22,359 bases of DNA, from the NCBI GenBank assembly GCA_900751665.1, contig CAADSV010000123.1:1-22359 (forward strand), in the 5' to 3' direction. The translations under genes were made by a program, and so were the position numbers. Numbering within the stretch: position 1 is the stretch's first letter; each line of letters begins with the position of its first letter. Below the pieces are notes generated by a model. It was not told the origin of the DNA, ran no database searches, and saw only the letters and a list, made by a program, of their open reading frames with translations. The stretch is from an uncultured Collinsella sp. GTDB lineage: Bacteria > Actinomycetota > Coriobacteriia > Coriobacteriales > Coriobacteriaceae. Below are positions 1 through 6,779 of this stretch, piece after piece.

Positions 1-1
1 C

Positions 2-511
2 GGCTCCGTGGGTGCTACCGGTATGACGAGCCGCTTCTTCGAGAACACCGTCGCCGAGATCATGACGCTCGCCGGCAAGGATAGCCCGCTGGCCCTGCGC
101 CGCGCACTCGCCCGCAGCCGCATGCTCTCCTCCGACGTGTCCGCCGGCTTCGATCCGGGCTACGCCGGCAAGTTCGAGACTAAAAACGCCGCCTTCATGG
201 GTCGCGGCCTGTGCTTCAACAAGTACACGGGCAGCCGCGGCAAGGGCGGCTCTAACGACGCCGACGCCGAGTACGTGGCCCTCGTCCGCGACATCATGGA
301 CGAGGCCGGCGTGGACTTCCAAACCTGCGAGCTCGGCCGCGTCAACGCGGGCGGCGGCGGCACCATTGCCTACATCATGGCCAAGTATGGCATGAACGTC
401 ATCGACTCCGGCGTTGCCGTCCTGTCCATGCACGCCCTGTGGGAGGTCGCCAACAAGGCCGACATCTACGAGGCATATCGCGGTTACAAGGCCTTCATCG
501 AGCGCGCCTAA
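2..511 (+). CDS. M18-family aminopeptidase, C-terminal part (5' end outside window)
   Basis: The reading frame is already open at the window edge, and the first in-frame GTG at position 8 is an internal valine codon. The fragment of about 170 residues reads like the C-terminal half of the clostridial/actinobacterial type of M18 zinc aminopeptidase, which removes N-terminal residues from peptides in the cytoplasm. Supporting motifs are SSDVSAGFDP, KYTGSRGKGGSNDADAEY, a Gly-rich NAGGGGT and LSMHALWEV. The His of the last motif matches the C-terminal metal-ligand His of the family. The upstream metal ligands and the N-terminal domain are not in the window. The gene ends at a TAA and is followed 15 bases later by a strong hairpin terminator, so it is probably the last gene of its transcript. 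Family assignment is from remembered motifs. Confidence 0.88.
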   Translation, partial: GSVGATGMTSRFFENTVAEIMTLAGKDSPLALRRALARSRMLSSDVSAGFDPGYAGKFETKNAAFMGRGLCFNKYTGSRGKGGSNDADAEYVALVRDIMDEAGVDFQTCELGRVNAGGGGTIAYIMAKYGMNVIDSGVAVLSMHALWEVANKADIYEAYRGYKAFIERA

Positions 512-525
512 CCAACCCTCCATCA

Positions 526-596
526 GTTGCGGTGAAATACGGACTAAACTGGCCCATAAACGGCCAAAACAGACCGTATTCCACCGCAACTTTTTT
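526..596 (+). terminator. Large intrinsic terminator after the aminopeptidase gene
   Basis: A 17-bp dyad (526-542 with 574-590) has a single A:C mismatch. It encloses a second small stem (GGCC 551-554 with GGCC 562-565) and is followed directly by six T (591-596). The shape fits Rho-independent termination of the aminopeptidase transcript. The T tract ends only five bases before the yaaA ribosome binding site, so the element may also act as a leader attenuator for yaaA. Its arm shares the octamer TTGCGGTG with the hairpin at 4528-4560, so it may belong to the same repeat family. Confidence 0.8.
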
Positions 597-611
597 GGCA
601 GAGGAGAGTCC

Positions 612-1421
612 ATGCTGCAGGTCATCATTTCGCCCGCCAAGCAGATGCGCGCGGCCCAAGATGCTTTTGAAGTCCTGGGCATCCCACCCTTTGTGCGCGA
701 GACGGCTCGCCTCCACCGCGCACTGCTAGATATCGAGCGGAATGAAGGCAGCGGCGGCCTGCAGGCGCTGTGGAACGTGAGTGACAAACTGCTGGGGCCT
801 TGCCTCAACACCCTGCATGAGTTCGGGCCCATCCTGAAAAGCGGCGATCTCGACAATCCCGCACTCGCTCGCCACCTCTCCCCTGCCGTCATGTCCTATC
901 ACGGCATTCAATACCAGAGCATGGCACCCGAGGTGATGGATTCCGCGCAGCTCGCATGGCTGCAAGACCATCTGTGGATCCTCTCCGGCCTCTACGGGTG
1001 CGTTCGTCCCTTTCATGCCGTCGAACCGTATCGGCTGGAGATGGGCGCGAAGCTCGCCGTTGACGATGCCCGAGACCTCTACGCGTTTTGGAACGACAAG
1101 CTCGCGCGGGCTATCGCCCCGGCAGGCTCAAACACCACGATCGTCAACCTCGCCAGCATAGAGTATGCCAAAGCCGTTCTGCCCCACCTCGCGGGCGACG
1201 CCACGGCCGTCACATGCCTCTTTGGCGAGGGTATCCGCAACGGGAAGCCCATCCAACGGTCGACCGCCAGCAAAAAGGCGCGCGGCTCCATGGTACGGTG
1301 GATGGCAGAAAACAAGCTCGAGGATGCAAGCGAACTTACCGCGTTCAACATCGGCTATCGGCACATCCCCGAGCTTTCAGACAAAAACACCCTGGTTTTC
1401 ATGAACGCGCAGGCACAATAG
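612..1421 (+). CDS. yaaA: Peroxide stress protein YaaA (DUF328/UPF0246)
   Basis: The product is a 269-residue cytoplasmic protein of the YaaA family. In Escherichia coli this protein lowers free intracellular iron and limits DNA damage under hydrogen peroxide stress. It begins MLQVIISPAK, as is typical of the family. It carries the family signature SGLYG..RP......PYRLEMG (residues 125-145), followed by LASIEYAKAV and KKARGSMVRW. Length is close to the usual 250-260 residues. The start at 612 is chosen because AGGAG (602-606) lies five bases upstream and the family N-terminus begins there; the open frame extends further upstream into the preceding gene and is not coding there. The gene is preceded by a large terminator hairpin and converges with the minus-strand membrane protein gene 23 bases downstream. 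No promoter could be identified with confidence. Confidence 0.93.
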   Translation: MLQVIISPAKQMRAAQDAFEVLGIPPFVRETARLHRALLDIERNEGSGGLQALWNVSDKLLGPCLNTLHEFGPILKSGDLDNPALARHLSPAVMSYHGIQYQSMAPEVMDSAQLAWLQDHLWILSGLYGCVRPFHAVEPYRLEMGAKLAVDDARDLYAFWNDKLARAIAPAGSNTTIVNLASIEYAKAVLPHLAGDATAVTCLFGEGIRNGKPIQRSTASKKARGSMVRWMAENKLEDASELTAFNIGYRHIPELSDKNTLVFMNAQAQ

Positions 1422-1444
1422 ACCCGCCGTTTCCAAACACCCCG

Positions 1445-1966
1445 TTACTCCGCCAAGCCATCGGCCTTTGCAATCTCGCTCGTCGAGCCATCTTGGTAGG
1501 TAATCTTAACGTGCTCTACGTCGGATACCGTAACGCCCGACGGAGGTTCCAAACGCCACTCCGTCAGAGCGATATCCATGGTCGTGGGCACATCGCCCTG
1601 ATCTTTGAGCTTCACCATGAGTGTTTTGATTGCCGCATCAAACGTCACGCGTTCGATTTCTTCACCCGGAATAGACCCGCCACTCAACTGCAGCTGCACA
1701 AACTCGTCGCGCGGATACCAATAGTCGCCCGGAACGGCGAGCGTATTGGCATTACCGCCAGTGCTCCTCACCGTCATAATCGGTAGGCTATCATCGGCCT
1801 CAAACTCCCATGCAGCGCCGCCGCGACCACCAAACGTCCAAATACAAAAGGCAATCACCAGCACGGCAAGCACCGCAAAACCAATCGCGACCAACCCATG
1901 GTGCGCACGGCTTTCCTCGGCCGATACATCCCATTGCGTCTCTCGATATAGATGCTTGTCTTCCAT
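1445..1966 (-). CDS. Hypothetical single-pass membrane protein with extracytoplasmic domain
   Basis: The product is a 173-residue protein I do not recognise. Residues 1-23 are polar and cytoplasmic-looking. Residues 24-46 form one hydrophobic helix (GLVAIGFAVLAVLVIAFCIW core). The remaining roughly 125 residues are soluble, beta-rich in appearance and mildly acidic, and should face outside. There is no cleavable signal, lipobox or enzymatic motif. The start at 1966 is supported by GGAGG (complement of 1972-1976) five bases upstream; a much longer frame running antisense through thiC exists but is not coding. The gene is divergent from the TPP riboswitch-thiC unit and convergent with yaaA. No function is proposed. 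Confidence 0.82.
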   Translation of the reverse strand: MEDKHLYRETQWDVSAEESRAHHGLVAIGFAVLAVLVIAFCIWTFGGRGGAAWEFEADDSLPIMTVRSTGGNANTLAVPGDYWYPRDEFVQLQLSGGSIPGEEIERVTFDAAIKTLMVKLKDQGDVPTTMDIALTEWRLEPPSGVTVSDVEHVKITYQDGSTSEIAKADGLAE

Positions 1967-2016
1967 GTACGCCTCCCCACAGGCACGCTCGTTAGGCCAA
2001 TCGTACCCATTCGAGC

Positions 2017-2022
2017 TATACT
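2017..2022 (+). promoter_or_regulatory. Possible -10 element for the thiC transcript
   Basis: TATACT lies about 20 bases before the first conserved base of the TPP riboswitch, where a transcript start would be expected. The -35 region (around 1992-1999) matches consensus poorly, so this is a weak call resting on the -10 match and position. Confidence 0.3.
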
Positions 2023-2037
2023 TGAGCCCATGACATA

Positions 2038-2130
2038 AACGGGGAGCTTGCAGGACAAGACGGCAGGCTGAGATTGGGCGCGCCCGCCCTGACCCGCAAA
2101 CCTGATATGGGTAATGCCAACGAAGGGAGC
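2038..2130 (+). promoter_or_regulatory. TPP riboswitch (THI element)
   Basis: The region upstream of thiC contains the conserved parts of the thiamine pyrophosphate aptamer in order: GGGGAGC (2041-2047), GGCTGAGA (2066-2073), TGACCC, ACCTGAT, GGGTAATGCCA (2109-2119) and CGAAGGGA (2121-2128). A GC-rich variable arm (about 2075-2089) sits between TGAGA and TGACCC, as in P3 of known examples. The 3' conserved strand AAGGGAG (2123-2129) also serves as the thiC ribosome binding site, eight bases before the ATG at 2138. The arrangement suggests that TPP binding hides the ribosome binding site and shuts off translation. No terminator follows the aptamer, which supports translational rather than transcriptional control. 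Confidence 0.93.
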
Positions 2131-2137
2131 CGTGCCA

Positions 2138-3498
2138 ATGAGCACACAGACCGAGCCCAAGCTCGTCACGCAAATCGACTTCGCCCGTGCCGGGCAGATC
2201 ACGCCGCAGATGAAGGAAGTCGCCGAGCGCGAACATCGCGACCCCGAGTACATCCGCGAGCGCGTGGCCGACGGCCGCATCGCCATTCCCGCCAACATTG
2301 TGCATATCAAAAAGGGCATGCGCGCCTTTGGCGTCGGTGAAGGCCTGTCCACCAAGGTCAACGTGAACTTGGGCATCTCGGGCGACAAGGCCGATGCCGC
2401 CGAGGAATGGAAGAAGGTCAAGATCGCCGAGGACTTTGGCGCCGACGCCATCATGGACCTCTCCAACTCGGGCAAGACGCGCCAATTCCGCCAGCAGCTC
2501 ATCGACGAGACGCCGCTCATGGTAGGCACCGTCCCCATGTACGACGCCATCGGCTACATGGAAAAGCCGCTGGTCAAGCTCACCAAGGACGACCTGTTCG
2601 AAGTCGTGCGCGCGCATGCCGAGGACGGCGTGGACTTTATGACCATTCACTGCGGCATCAACAAGTCGGTCACCAAGACCTTTAAGGAGACCGGCCGCCT
2701 GATGAACATCGTGAGCCGCGGCGGCTCACTGCTGTTTGGCTGGATGGAGGTCACCGGTAACGAGAACCCGTTCTATGAGTTCTACGACGAGTTGCTCGAG
2801 ATTTGCCACGAATACGACGTGACGATTTCGCTCGGCGACTCCTGCCGCCCGGGCTGCCTCTACGACTCCAACGACGCCACCGAGACCGCTGAGATGATCG
2901 AGCTGGGCAAGCTGTGCAAGCGCGCTTGGGCCGCCGGCGTCCAGGTCATGGTCGAGGGCCCGGGTCACATGGCGCTCGACGAGATCGCCGCCAACATGAA
3001 ACTGCAGAAGCGCCTGTGCCACAATGCTCCGTTCTATGTGCTCGGGCCGCTGGTGACCGATATCGGCGTGGGTTACGACCACATCACCGCCCCCCTCGGC
3101 GGGGGCCTCCCCCGCCCCCCCCGGGCGCCCCCACCCCCGCCAGCTCCGGTGCCGACTTCCTGTGCTACGTGACACCGGCCGAGCACCTATGCCTGCCTAA
3201 CGCCCAGGATGTGCTCGACGGCCTCATGGCCACCAAAATCGCCGCACACGCCGCCGACATCGCCAAAAAGGTGCCCCACGCGCGCGACATGGACGACAAG
3301 ATGGGCCAGGCACGCCGCAAGCTCGACTGGGATGCCATGTGGAAGTGCGCGCTCGACCCGGTTACGGGCAAGAAGCGCTACGAGGAATCCCCCGCCGCCA
3401 CCGAGGGCACCTGCACCATGTGCGGCAAGATGTGCGCCGTCCGCACCGTCAACAAGATCTTCGAGGGCACCACGATCGACCTTGGCATGGAGGACTAG
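2138..3498 (+). pseudogene. thiC: Phosphomethylpyrimidine synthase ThiC, reading frame broken near the 3' end
   Basis: ThiC is the radical-SAM-type enzyme that converts aminoimidazole ribotide to HMP phosphate in thiamine synthesis. The first frame (2138 to about 3088) is a good ThiC through GPLVTDIGVGYDHIT, then reads into a Pro-rich tail and stops at 3172. The correct sequence resumes one frame away at GADFLCYVTPAEHL (3148) and runs to the stop at 3498. It includes the C-terminal iron-sulfur motif CTMCGKMC, which is CX2CX3C rather than the CX2CX4C of the E. coli enzyme. By family alignment from memory about 33 bases should separate the two parts, but 59 are present, so roughly 26 extra C-rich bases break the frame. 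Without them the protein would be about 444 residues, a normal size. The rest of the gene shows no decay, so an assembly or sequencing error is at least as likely as a true pseudogene. Confidence 0.88.
3091..3147. other. C-rich low-complexity insertion breaking thiC
   Basis: This stretch is almost only C and G with long C runs. It contains a hairpin GGCGGGGG (3098-3105), CCT loop, CCCCCGCC (3109-3116). Its sequence looks unlike the flanking codons. It accounts for the frame change in thiC. Such a segment is what a collapsed or error-filled GC-rich read region would look like, though a real small insertion cannot be excluded. Confidence 0.6.
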
Positions 3499-3593
3499 CC
3501 TTATCGCCGCGATCGCCTATAGGCTCGCCGCAGCCCCTGCCAATTGTTAACTTGTGAACATTTGCTTACATTTGCGTAAAGATTGCATCGACC

Positions 3594-3634
3594 GCCCGGG
3601 TTCGACATAGAGTCGGCCCGGGCATCTTTATAAT
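3594..3634 (+). promoter_or_regulatory. Candidate thiD promoter with overlapping dyad
   Basis: TATAAT at 3629-3634 is a perfect -10 element, 47 bases before the thiD start. The place where a -35 would lie (about 3606-3611) has no match to TTGACA. Instead it lies inside a 30-bp dyad: GCCCGGG (3594-3600) with CCCGGGC (3617-3623), and an inner CGAC (3603-3606) with GTCG (3612-3615). The dyad could be an operator for an activator or repressor, or a transcript hairpin from an upstream start. Upstream, ACATTTGC occurs twice exactly 10 bases apart (3558 and 3568). Confidence 0.45.
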
Positions 3635-3680
3635 GCTGGCTTAAAGACCCATTTGATTCCGACCGAACAAGGGAGCGAAC

Positions 3681-4511
3681 ATGGATCGTAGTAAGGTACC
3701 TGCCGTCCTGTCCATCGCGGGATCCGATTCCAGCGGTGGCGCCGGCATTCAGGCCGACATCAAGACCATCACGGCGCACCGCCTGTATGCCGAGACGGCC
3801 ATCACCGCCATCACAGCGCAAAACACACTGGGCCTCACCGCCGTGCAGGATATCTCACCAGATATCGTAGCCGCGCAAATTGACGCCGTTTTTGACGATA
3901 TCCGCCCCAGCGCCGTCAAGATCGGCATGGTTTCTTCTGTCGAGATTATCGATGTTATCGCCGACCGCCTGAGCGCCTGGAACGCGACAAACGTGGTAGT
4001 CGACCCCGTCATGGTAGCCACCTCGGGCGCGCGGCTGATTGCCGAAGATGCCGCCGAGGCGCTCACCCGCCGCCTGTTCCCGCTAGCGACGGTTATCACG
4101 CCCAATATTCCCGAGGCCATGGCCCTGCTCGACTACGAGGTCGACTCCGAGCGCACGCAGCAAAATGCTGCCATGCTCCTCACCCGCCGCTTTGGTTGCG
4201 CATCCCTCGTTAAGGGTGGGCATCTTGTCAACGAGGCCAACGATGTACTGGCCGAACCCGCGCCGCTCGATGACGAGGGCAACCATCTGGGAGATCCACT
4301 CACCACGTGGTTCCGCCACAAGCGTATCGATACCAATAACACACACGGCACCGGCTGCACGCTCTCGTCCGCCATTGCCTGCGCGCTGGCCCAGGGTATG
4401 GATCTTGCCGATGCCGTCAACGCCGGCAAGGCCTACCTGACAGGCGCTCTGGCCGCCGGCTTTGACATGGGCAAAGGCTCCGGCCCCGTCAACCACATGT
4501 GGCAGTATTAA
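3681..4511 (+). CDS. thiD: Hydroxymethylpyrimidine/phosphomethylpyrimidine kinase ThiD
   Basis: The product is a 276-residue kinase of the ribokinase-like fold that phosphorylates HMP and HMP-phosphate to HMP-pyrophosphate in thiamine synthesis. Visible features are the N-terminal substrate loop GSDSSGGAGIQADIKT (residues 14-29), DPVMVATSG (108-116), the ATP-side KGGH (178-181) and the catalytic anion-hole motif HGTGCTLSS (222-230) with Cys226. Length is typical of stand-alone ThiD. The start at 3681 has AAGGGAG (3669-3675) five bases upstream. It follows thiC by 182 bases with its own candidate promoter. It is the natural partner of thiC, since it acts on the ThiC product. It has no riboswitch of its own in the intervening region. 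Confidence 0.95.
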   Translation: MDRSKVPAVLSIAGSDSSGGAGIQADIKTITAHRLYAETAITAITAQNTLGLTAVQDISPDIVAAQIDAVFDDIRPSAVKIGMVSSVEIIDVIADRLSAWNATNVVVDPVMVATSGARLIAEDAAEALTRRLFPLATVITPNIPEAMALLDYEVDSERTQQNAAMLLTRRFGCASLVKGGHLVNEANDVLAEPAPLDDEGNHLGDPLTTWFRHKRIDTNNTHGTGCTLSSAIACALAQGMDLADAVNAGKAYLTGALAAGFDMGKGSGPVNHMWQY

Positions 4512-4527
4512 GATTCGCAGCCCAAAA

Positions 4528-4560
4528 CCACCGCAAAGGGGACAGGCACCTTTGCGGTGG
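4528..4560. repeat. REP-like palindrome
   Basis: A perfect 12-bp inverted repeat (4528-4539 with 4549-4560) encloses a 9-base loop containing GGACAGGCA. No T tract follows, so it is not a clear terminator for thiD. The octamer TTGCGGTG in its arm is also in the hairpin at 526-590, and GGCACCT.TTTGC is shared with the arms of the palindrome at 9895-10002. This suggests one dispersed palindromic repeat family. The rest of the gene-free stretch 4512-4763 holds the two dyads listed next. Confidence 0.7.
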
Positions 4561-4572
4561 CTCCCACAAACA

Positions 4573-4627
4573 TCTCGATCTGTAACATTAACTCGGCGAA
4601 ATCGACCCTAGATGTTACAGATCGAGA
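4573..4627. repeat. Inverted repeat 1 of a pair containing ATCTGTAACA
   Basis: A perfect 16-bp inverted repeat (4573-4588 with 4612-4627) has a 23-base spacer. Each arm contains ATCTGTAACA. Its right half, read on the minus strand, begins ATCTGTAACATCTAG. The same 15 bases begin the second dyad on the plus strand, so the two dyads appear to be related copies in opposite orientation. Confidence 0.75.
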
Positions 4628-4655
4628 CAAACGACCGATATCGACCTAAATAATC

Positions 4656-4706
4656 TTAATCTGTAACATCTAGCCCGTTTTCGGCCTTACAACTGTTACA
4701 GATCAA
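4656..4706. repeat. Inverted repeat 2 of a pair containing ATCTGTAACA
   Basis: A 10-bp perfect inverted repeat ATCTGTAACA (4659-4668) with TGTTACAGAT (4694-4703) extends to 13 bp with one mismatch and has a 25-base spacer. Both arms lie exactly 81 bases after the matching arms of dyad 1. Flanking sequence after the right arms is also partly alike. The four ATCTGTAACA sites could be protein-binding sites or remnants of a mobile palindromic repeat. Confidence 0.7.
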
Positions 4707-4763
4707 AACAAACCAACGAAACAAGCCGTCGCAAGGGGAACTTCTGTACTGCTTTGGGTCGCG

Positions 4764-5423
4764 CTACTCACCAAGCATCTCTTGGAGCTTGGCTGCCACG
4801 GCGTGGCCCAGGCTCTCGTGGCTTTCGGGCATCATGTGCAGATAATCGATATCGCCCGGCTCGGCAAAATCAGCGGCATTCAAAAAGTCGCAGCCAAACT
4901 GTTTAGCAGCATACGCATAGTATTCGGCAAAATGCTCCGAGGCCTCGACGGAGCGCTCGTCAAAGTCGGTCATGTACACATCGGCGATCTGCGGTTTAAT
5001 CTTGATAGGCGCCATCAGCAGAATACGCGGGCAGGGCGCGGCTTCGGTCCAGGGAAACGCGCGGACGGTGCGAATCAGCGCCATGGCACCGTCAGCGATA
5101 TCGGCAGCCCCCACGCTAAAGACCGTCTTGCAGTCGTTGGTGCCCAGCATAATCACGATCGCATCCAGCGGCTTATGAGCCTCGAGCAGCATCGGCAACG
5201 CGCGGATGCCGTTGAGATTAGTGTCCAGATGGCACATGTCGTCGCGTACCGTCGTGCGGCCGTTGAGGCCTTCCTCAATCACGTGCCAGCCCTCGCCCAG
5301 GTCGCGCTGGGCCACGCCGCACCAGCGCACATCGTGCGCATAGCGTACCGCGGTGCCGTCGCGCATGCCCGCCGAATCATAGCCGTAGGTATTGCTGTCG
5401 CCAAAGCACAGAACGTTTTTCAT
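4764..5423 (-). CDS. SGNH/GDSL hydrolase, MsAcT-type arylesterase/acyltransferase
   Basis: The product is a 219-residue cytoplasmic SGNH hydrolase without a signal peptide. Block I is FGDSNTYGY with nucleophile Ser10. Block II is EEGLNGRTT with Gly55 (the Gly of NGR). Block III is MLGTNDCK with Asn96. The catalytic Asp and His are Asp193 and His196 in DYLH. The order and wording (DVRW.GV, VIEEGL..RTT, LD.IVIMLGTND) closely follow the Mycobacterium smegmatis arylesterase/perhydrolase MsAcT, which hydrolyses and transfers acyl groups of small esters; the true substrate here is unknown. The start has GAGGAAGGG upstream (complement of about 5430-5438). It lies just after the terminator of the preceding minus-strand gene, so it is probably transcribed alone. 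No terminator with a T tract was found after it. Confidence 0.87.
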   Translation of the reverse strand: MKNVLCFGDSNTYGYDSAGMRDGTAVRYAHDVRWCGVAQRDLGEGWHVIEEGLNGRTTVRDDMCHLDTNLNGIRALPMLLEAHKPLDAIVIMLGTNDCKTVFSVGAADIADGAMALIRTVRAFPWTEAAPCPRILLMAPIKIKPQIADVYMTDFDERSVEASEHFAEYYAYAAKQFGCDFLNAADFAEPGDIDYLHMMPESHESLGHAVAAKLQEMLGE

Positions 5424-5440
5424 CGTAAGCCCTTCCTCTA

Positions 5441-5479
5441 GTAAAAAGAAAAAGTCGGCGGGAGCAGTCTCTCCCGCCG
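5441..5479 (-). terminator. Intrinsic terminator of the macrodomain-like gene
   Basis: On the minus strand a 9-bp GC-rich stem (5471-5479 with 5456-5464, 6-base loop) is followed by ACTTTTTCTTTTTAC (5455 to 5441). It ends transcription of the gene at 5508-6641 and separates it from the esterase. Confidence 0.88.
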
Positions 5480-5507
5480 GATCGACCTATCTGTCAGCAC
5501 ATACCGA

Positions 5508-6641
5508 TTACAGGTACTTGCGCCAACCGTCATCGTCTTCATCGTCCTCGGCGGCAGCCTGGGCCTGCTCGGCGGCGCGGGCAGCCGCAGCGCGAGCGGC
5601 AACCTGGGCATAGGACTCCTCGTTGCGCTCGGGGAAGTTTGCCAGCACGTGCTCGAACTTGGCAAAATCTTCGTCCCAGCGCGTAGAGGGCACGGCAAAA
5701 AAGACCTGCTTGACCTTAAAGTCGCCCGATGCGAGCTCCTTGCGGAAGAGCTCGGCCACGGCCTCGGCGTCAAAGCCGTTGTTGTCGCAGCCCCAAGCGC
5801 CCAGCACGAGCTTCTCGCGACCCAGCTCGTCGCAGATGGCAAGCACAAAGCGAATGCGGTCGCGCAGGGCGTCCAGCAGGGCATCGTCACCCACGCGATA
5901 CTCCTGGCGAGCGCGCTTGGCGTTGGGCGCGGCGGCCACGATCACGTCGGCATACGCATGCACGTGGTTGCGGTCGAAGCGCACCGCGGGCACCACCAGC
6001 GCACGGTTGCGGTAAAGCTCGCAGTTGATGTTGCGGCGACGATTCTCGCCGTACCACTTACGCTGCTTATCGAGCACGTTGTACAGGTACGAATCGGCAC
6101 AGAGCGTGGCCTCCTGACCCAGATAGCCCTGGATGTAGCCGCCGCCCGGGTTGGTGAACGAGGCAAAGGCGAGCACGGCCATGTCGCAGAATTGCGCGTA
6201 GCCTCGGCCGTTATCCAGAATGGCCTGCGTGGCAGAGGCGTCGAGCACGGTGACCTCGGGCAGGACCGGAGCGGGCTCCTCGGCGGCAGGCGCGGACTCG
6301 GTCTCCGTGGCCTCCTCTGCGGGTGCAGGCTCGGCCGTAACCTCGGTCTCGGCGGACGCAACCTCAGCGGTCTCGGCCTCGGCGGCCTCAGACTCCTCGG
6401 CAACCTGTTCCTCGACAGCGTCGGCCGCTTGGGCCTTGGCCTTCATCGCCGCGACAAAACCGGCAGGCATACCATCGAACTCGCACACGCCGGCAAGCGA
6501 ACGCTCGATATCCTTGGCGCACGCTTCGGACACAGTTGCCACGTGACGCTCGGCGGCCTTGGCACGGGCCTCGCGCTTGGGATTGGGCTGACCCGCTCGG
6601 TTGGACCTGCGGTTACGGTTCCTGTTGTCGACGTCTGCCAT
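5508..6641 (-). CDS. TIGR02452-family protein with microbial PARG-like macrodomain (QEA variant)
   Basis: The product has 377 residues. Residues 1-30 are basic and low-complexity. Residues 72-128 are an Ala/Glu/Thr/Pro linker. Residues about 130-345 match the microbial PARG-like catalytic domain (TIGR02452, DUF2263): ASFTNPGGGYIQGYLGQEA (160-178), LYNVL, and LGAWGCDNNGFD (280-291). The tail is Ala-rich then acidic and ends DDDGWRKYL. Such proteins are related to poly(ADP-ribose) glycohydrolase, whose signature is GGG-X6-8-QEE with the second Glu catalytic. Here the signature reads GGG-X7-QEA, so Ala178 stands in the catalytic position. The protein may bind ADP-ribose without cleaving it, or use another residue. 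Translation starts at 6641 behind GAAAGGTG. It is a single-gene unit with its own terminator. Function in the cell is unknown. Confidence 0.82.
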   Translation of the reverse strand: MADVDNRNRNRRSNRAGQPNPKREARAKAAERHVATVSEACAKDIERSLAGVCEFDGMPAGFVAAMKAKAQAADAVEEQVAEESEAAEAETAEVASAETEVTAEPAPAEEATETESAPAAEEPAPVLPEVTVLDASATQAILDNGRGYAQFCDMAVLAFASFTNPGGGYIQGYLGQEATLCADSYLYNVLDKQRKWYGENRRRNINCELYRNRALVVPAVRFDRNHVHAYADVIVAAAPNAKRARQEYRVGDDALLDALRDRIRFVLAICDELGREKLVLGAWGCDNNGFDAEAVAELFRKELASGDFKVKQVFFAVPSTRWDEDFAKFEHVLANFPERNEESYAQVAARAAAARAAEQAQAAAEDDEDDDGWRKYL

Positions 6642-6707
6642 AAGTGGTCACCTTTCTCGGTCTCTGCCGCCATCGGCTTTTCCCATCCATGATACCCCGC
6701 CGCGTAC

Positions 6708-6733
6708 AAAAAAGACGGCCCCGAAGGACCGCC
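6708..6733 (-). terminator. Intrinsic terminator of the Bax inhibitor-1 family gene
   Basis: On the minus strand an 8-bp stem with two G:U pairs (6726-6733 with 6714-6721) and a TTCG tetraloop is followed by six T (6713-6708). It lies 47 bases past the stop of the gene ending at 6780. Confidence 0.88.
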
Positions 6734-6779
6734 TTTCGCATCGATTTGCACGCACGGCAAGCACCGCCGCAATTCGCCA

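Noticed and set aside
1967..2650. N-terminal extension of the membrane protein gene up to an ATG at 2650
   Set aside because: It would run antisense through thiC and the riboswitch; the start at 1966 has a good ribosome binding site.
3098..3147. Programmed frameshifting in thiC
   Set aside because: The interruption adds about 26 bases of low-complexity C-rich sequence rather than a slippery site, and ThiC is not known to use frameshifting.
4528..4560. Terminator for thiD
   Set aside because: The hairpin is strong but no T tract follows on either strand; it fits better as a palindromic repeat.
4573..4706. CRISPR-like array
   Set aside because: Only two degenerate dyads in inverted relation, with no regular direct repeats, spacers or cas genes.
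5649..6692. Plus-strand frame of about 347 codons opposite the macrodomain gene
   Set aside because: Mirror of GC-rich codons, mostly Leu/Gly/His low-complexity; the minus-strand gene has motifs, a ribosome binding site and a terminator.
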